Below are positions 31,279 through 31,635 of a stretch of DNA of 31,635 nucleotides, piece after piece. The stretch's first letter is position 1, and each line of letters starts with the position of its first letter. The translations under genes were made by a program, and so were the position numbers. Origin of the DNA: Nanobdellota archaeon. GTDB taxonomy: Archaea > Nanobdellota > Nanobdellia > Pacearchaeales > GW2011-AR1. The stretch covers positions 1 to 31,635 of the forward strand of contig DAOWJD010000054.1 in assembly GCA_030640565.1 (NCBI GenBank), written 5' to 3'. The notes beneath the pieces are model-generated. The model ran no database searches and was not told where the DNA came from. It saw only the letters and a program-made list of their open reading frames with translations.

Positions 31279-31635
31279 CCATAATTTCTTTCCTGGTTCT
31301 TTAGAATCAGCTTTTATCTTTTTTACTTTTGGAGTTTTTTTAATTATTTTCTTTGGTTTGGTAAGAATGTTTTGCAATTCAGCAAGTTCTTCTGGTTTTG
31401 CAGGCTGTTTTTCTGTAGGATTTTCATCTCCGTAGAAAGGGATTACATTTACTATTTCATGTCCAAATAAATTTGAAGAAGAAATTTCTGTTTTTTTTGG
31501 TTTGAGTTTTGTTTTTAATCTTTTTGCAACACTTTTTGCCAGAGAAAAAACAGATTGGGGAACTTTATCTGTAGAAGAGATATGTTCTTTTGGAATTATT
31601 ATTGTGTGGCCTTTTGAAACAGGATTTATTTCAAG
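31258..31635 (-). CDS. HIT-family protein, C-terminal part (5' end outside window)
   Basis: The minus strand is open from the window end to TAA at 31258-31260, giving 125 residues. It begins LEINPVSKGHTIIIPKEHIS, the segment of HIT (histidine triad) nucleotide hydrolases that follows the first strands (family: D-x-x-P-x-x-GH-LVIPK-H). The catalytic H-x-H-x-H would normally follow but is not visible; KRLKTKLKPKK and SNLFGHEIVNVIPFYGDEN come next, so it may be the atypical Lys-rich C-terminal type. A long Lys/Pro tail ends LWLPKRIP. Cytoplasmic. Family likely, activity unsure. Confidence 0.65.
   Translation of the reverse strand, partial: LEINPVSKGHTIIIPKEHISSTDKVPQSVFSLAKSVAKRLKTKLKPKKTEISSSNLFGHEIVNVIPFYGDENPTEKQPAKPEELAELQNILTKPKKIIKKTPKVKKIKADSKEPGKKLWLPKRIP

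Noticed and set aside
1..31635. tRNA, rRNA or CRISPR array
   Set aside because: No cloverleaf, rRNA-like GC-rich block or regularly spaced identical repeats were seen by eye in the intergenic regions. A covariance search would be the decisive test.

Overview
The window is A+T-rich, gene-dense and archaeal. The evidence is a stand-alone ATP-pyrophosphatase subunit of GMP synthase, Hef-type helicase and XPF-type nuclease genes, an archaellum/type IV pilus-like ATPase with a FlaJ/TadC-like membrane platform, a GxGD prepilin peptidase, and TATA boxes about 26 nt upstream of start codons (leaderless transcripts). The small surface and membrane proteins and the split Hef suggest a DPANN archaeon, probably Pacearchaeota/Woesearchaeota-like. 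That placement is inference from gene content, not from a marker phylogeny.

Layout. 1-1060: end of guaAB and a 53-residue membrane protein. 1121-3866: thpR, then a convergent pair encoding the nuclease and helicase halves of Hef. 3918-6320: a small membrane protein, an AlbA_2/RecG-like regulator with a palindromic candidate operator over its start, and an M50-like membrane protein that has lost its zinc-binding motif. 6494-11104: accessory envelope genes (a Cys-rich secreted protein with two thrombospondin-like modules, a secreted HExxH zincin, three polytopic membrane proteins). 11211-15008: a surface cluster with a 932-residue Cys-rich MopE-like/fibre protein, a membrane-anchored protein with a phage-tail-fibre-like domain, and a membrane-anchored protein ending in three 14-residue repeats. 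15009-16410: remnants (PHP-domain fragment, diverged repeats) around a nucleotidyltransferase/HEPN pair. 16477-17375: a PRC-barrel protein and a membrane protein. 17492-18589: three tightly packed genes, two small unknowns and a caspase/CHAT-like putative protease, followed by a transposase remnant that runs into an opposing small gene (18698-19003).

19093-31278 is a type IV pilus/archaellum-like locus: a membrane protein paralogous to the one at 16857, two divergent coiled-coil proteins, the secretion ATPase, a methyltransferase that looks inserted, the membrane platform, a run of ten small N-terminally anchored pilin-like genes with overlapping or abutting ends, a tiny basic protein, and the prepilin peptidase. 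The window ends in a HIT-family gene on the minus strand.

How it fits together: the ATPase would power assembly by the platform protein of subunits processed by the peptidase, while the surface and fibre genes could supply adhesins, in keeping with a cell that lives by attachment to others. The best candidates for something undescribed are the caspase-like three-gene cassette, the pilin-like array, and the tail-fibre-like surface pair. No tRNA, rRNA or CRISPR array was seen.
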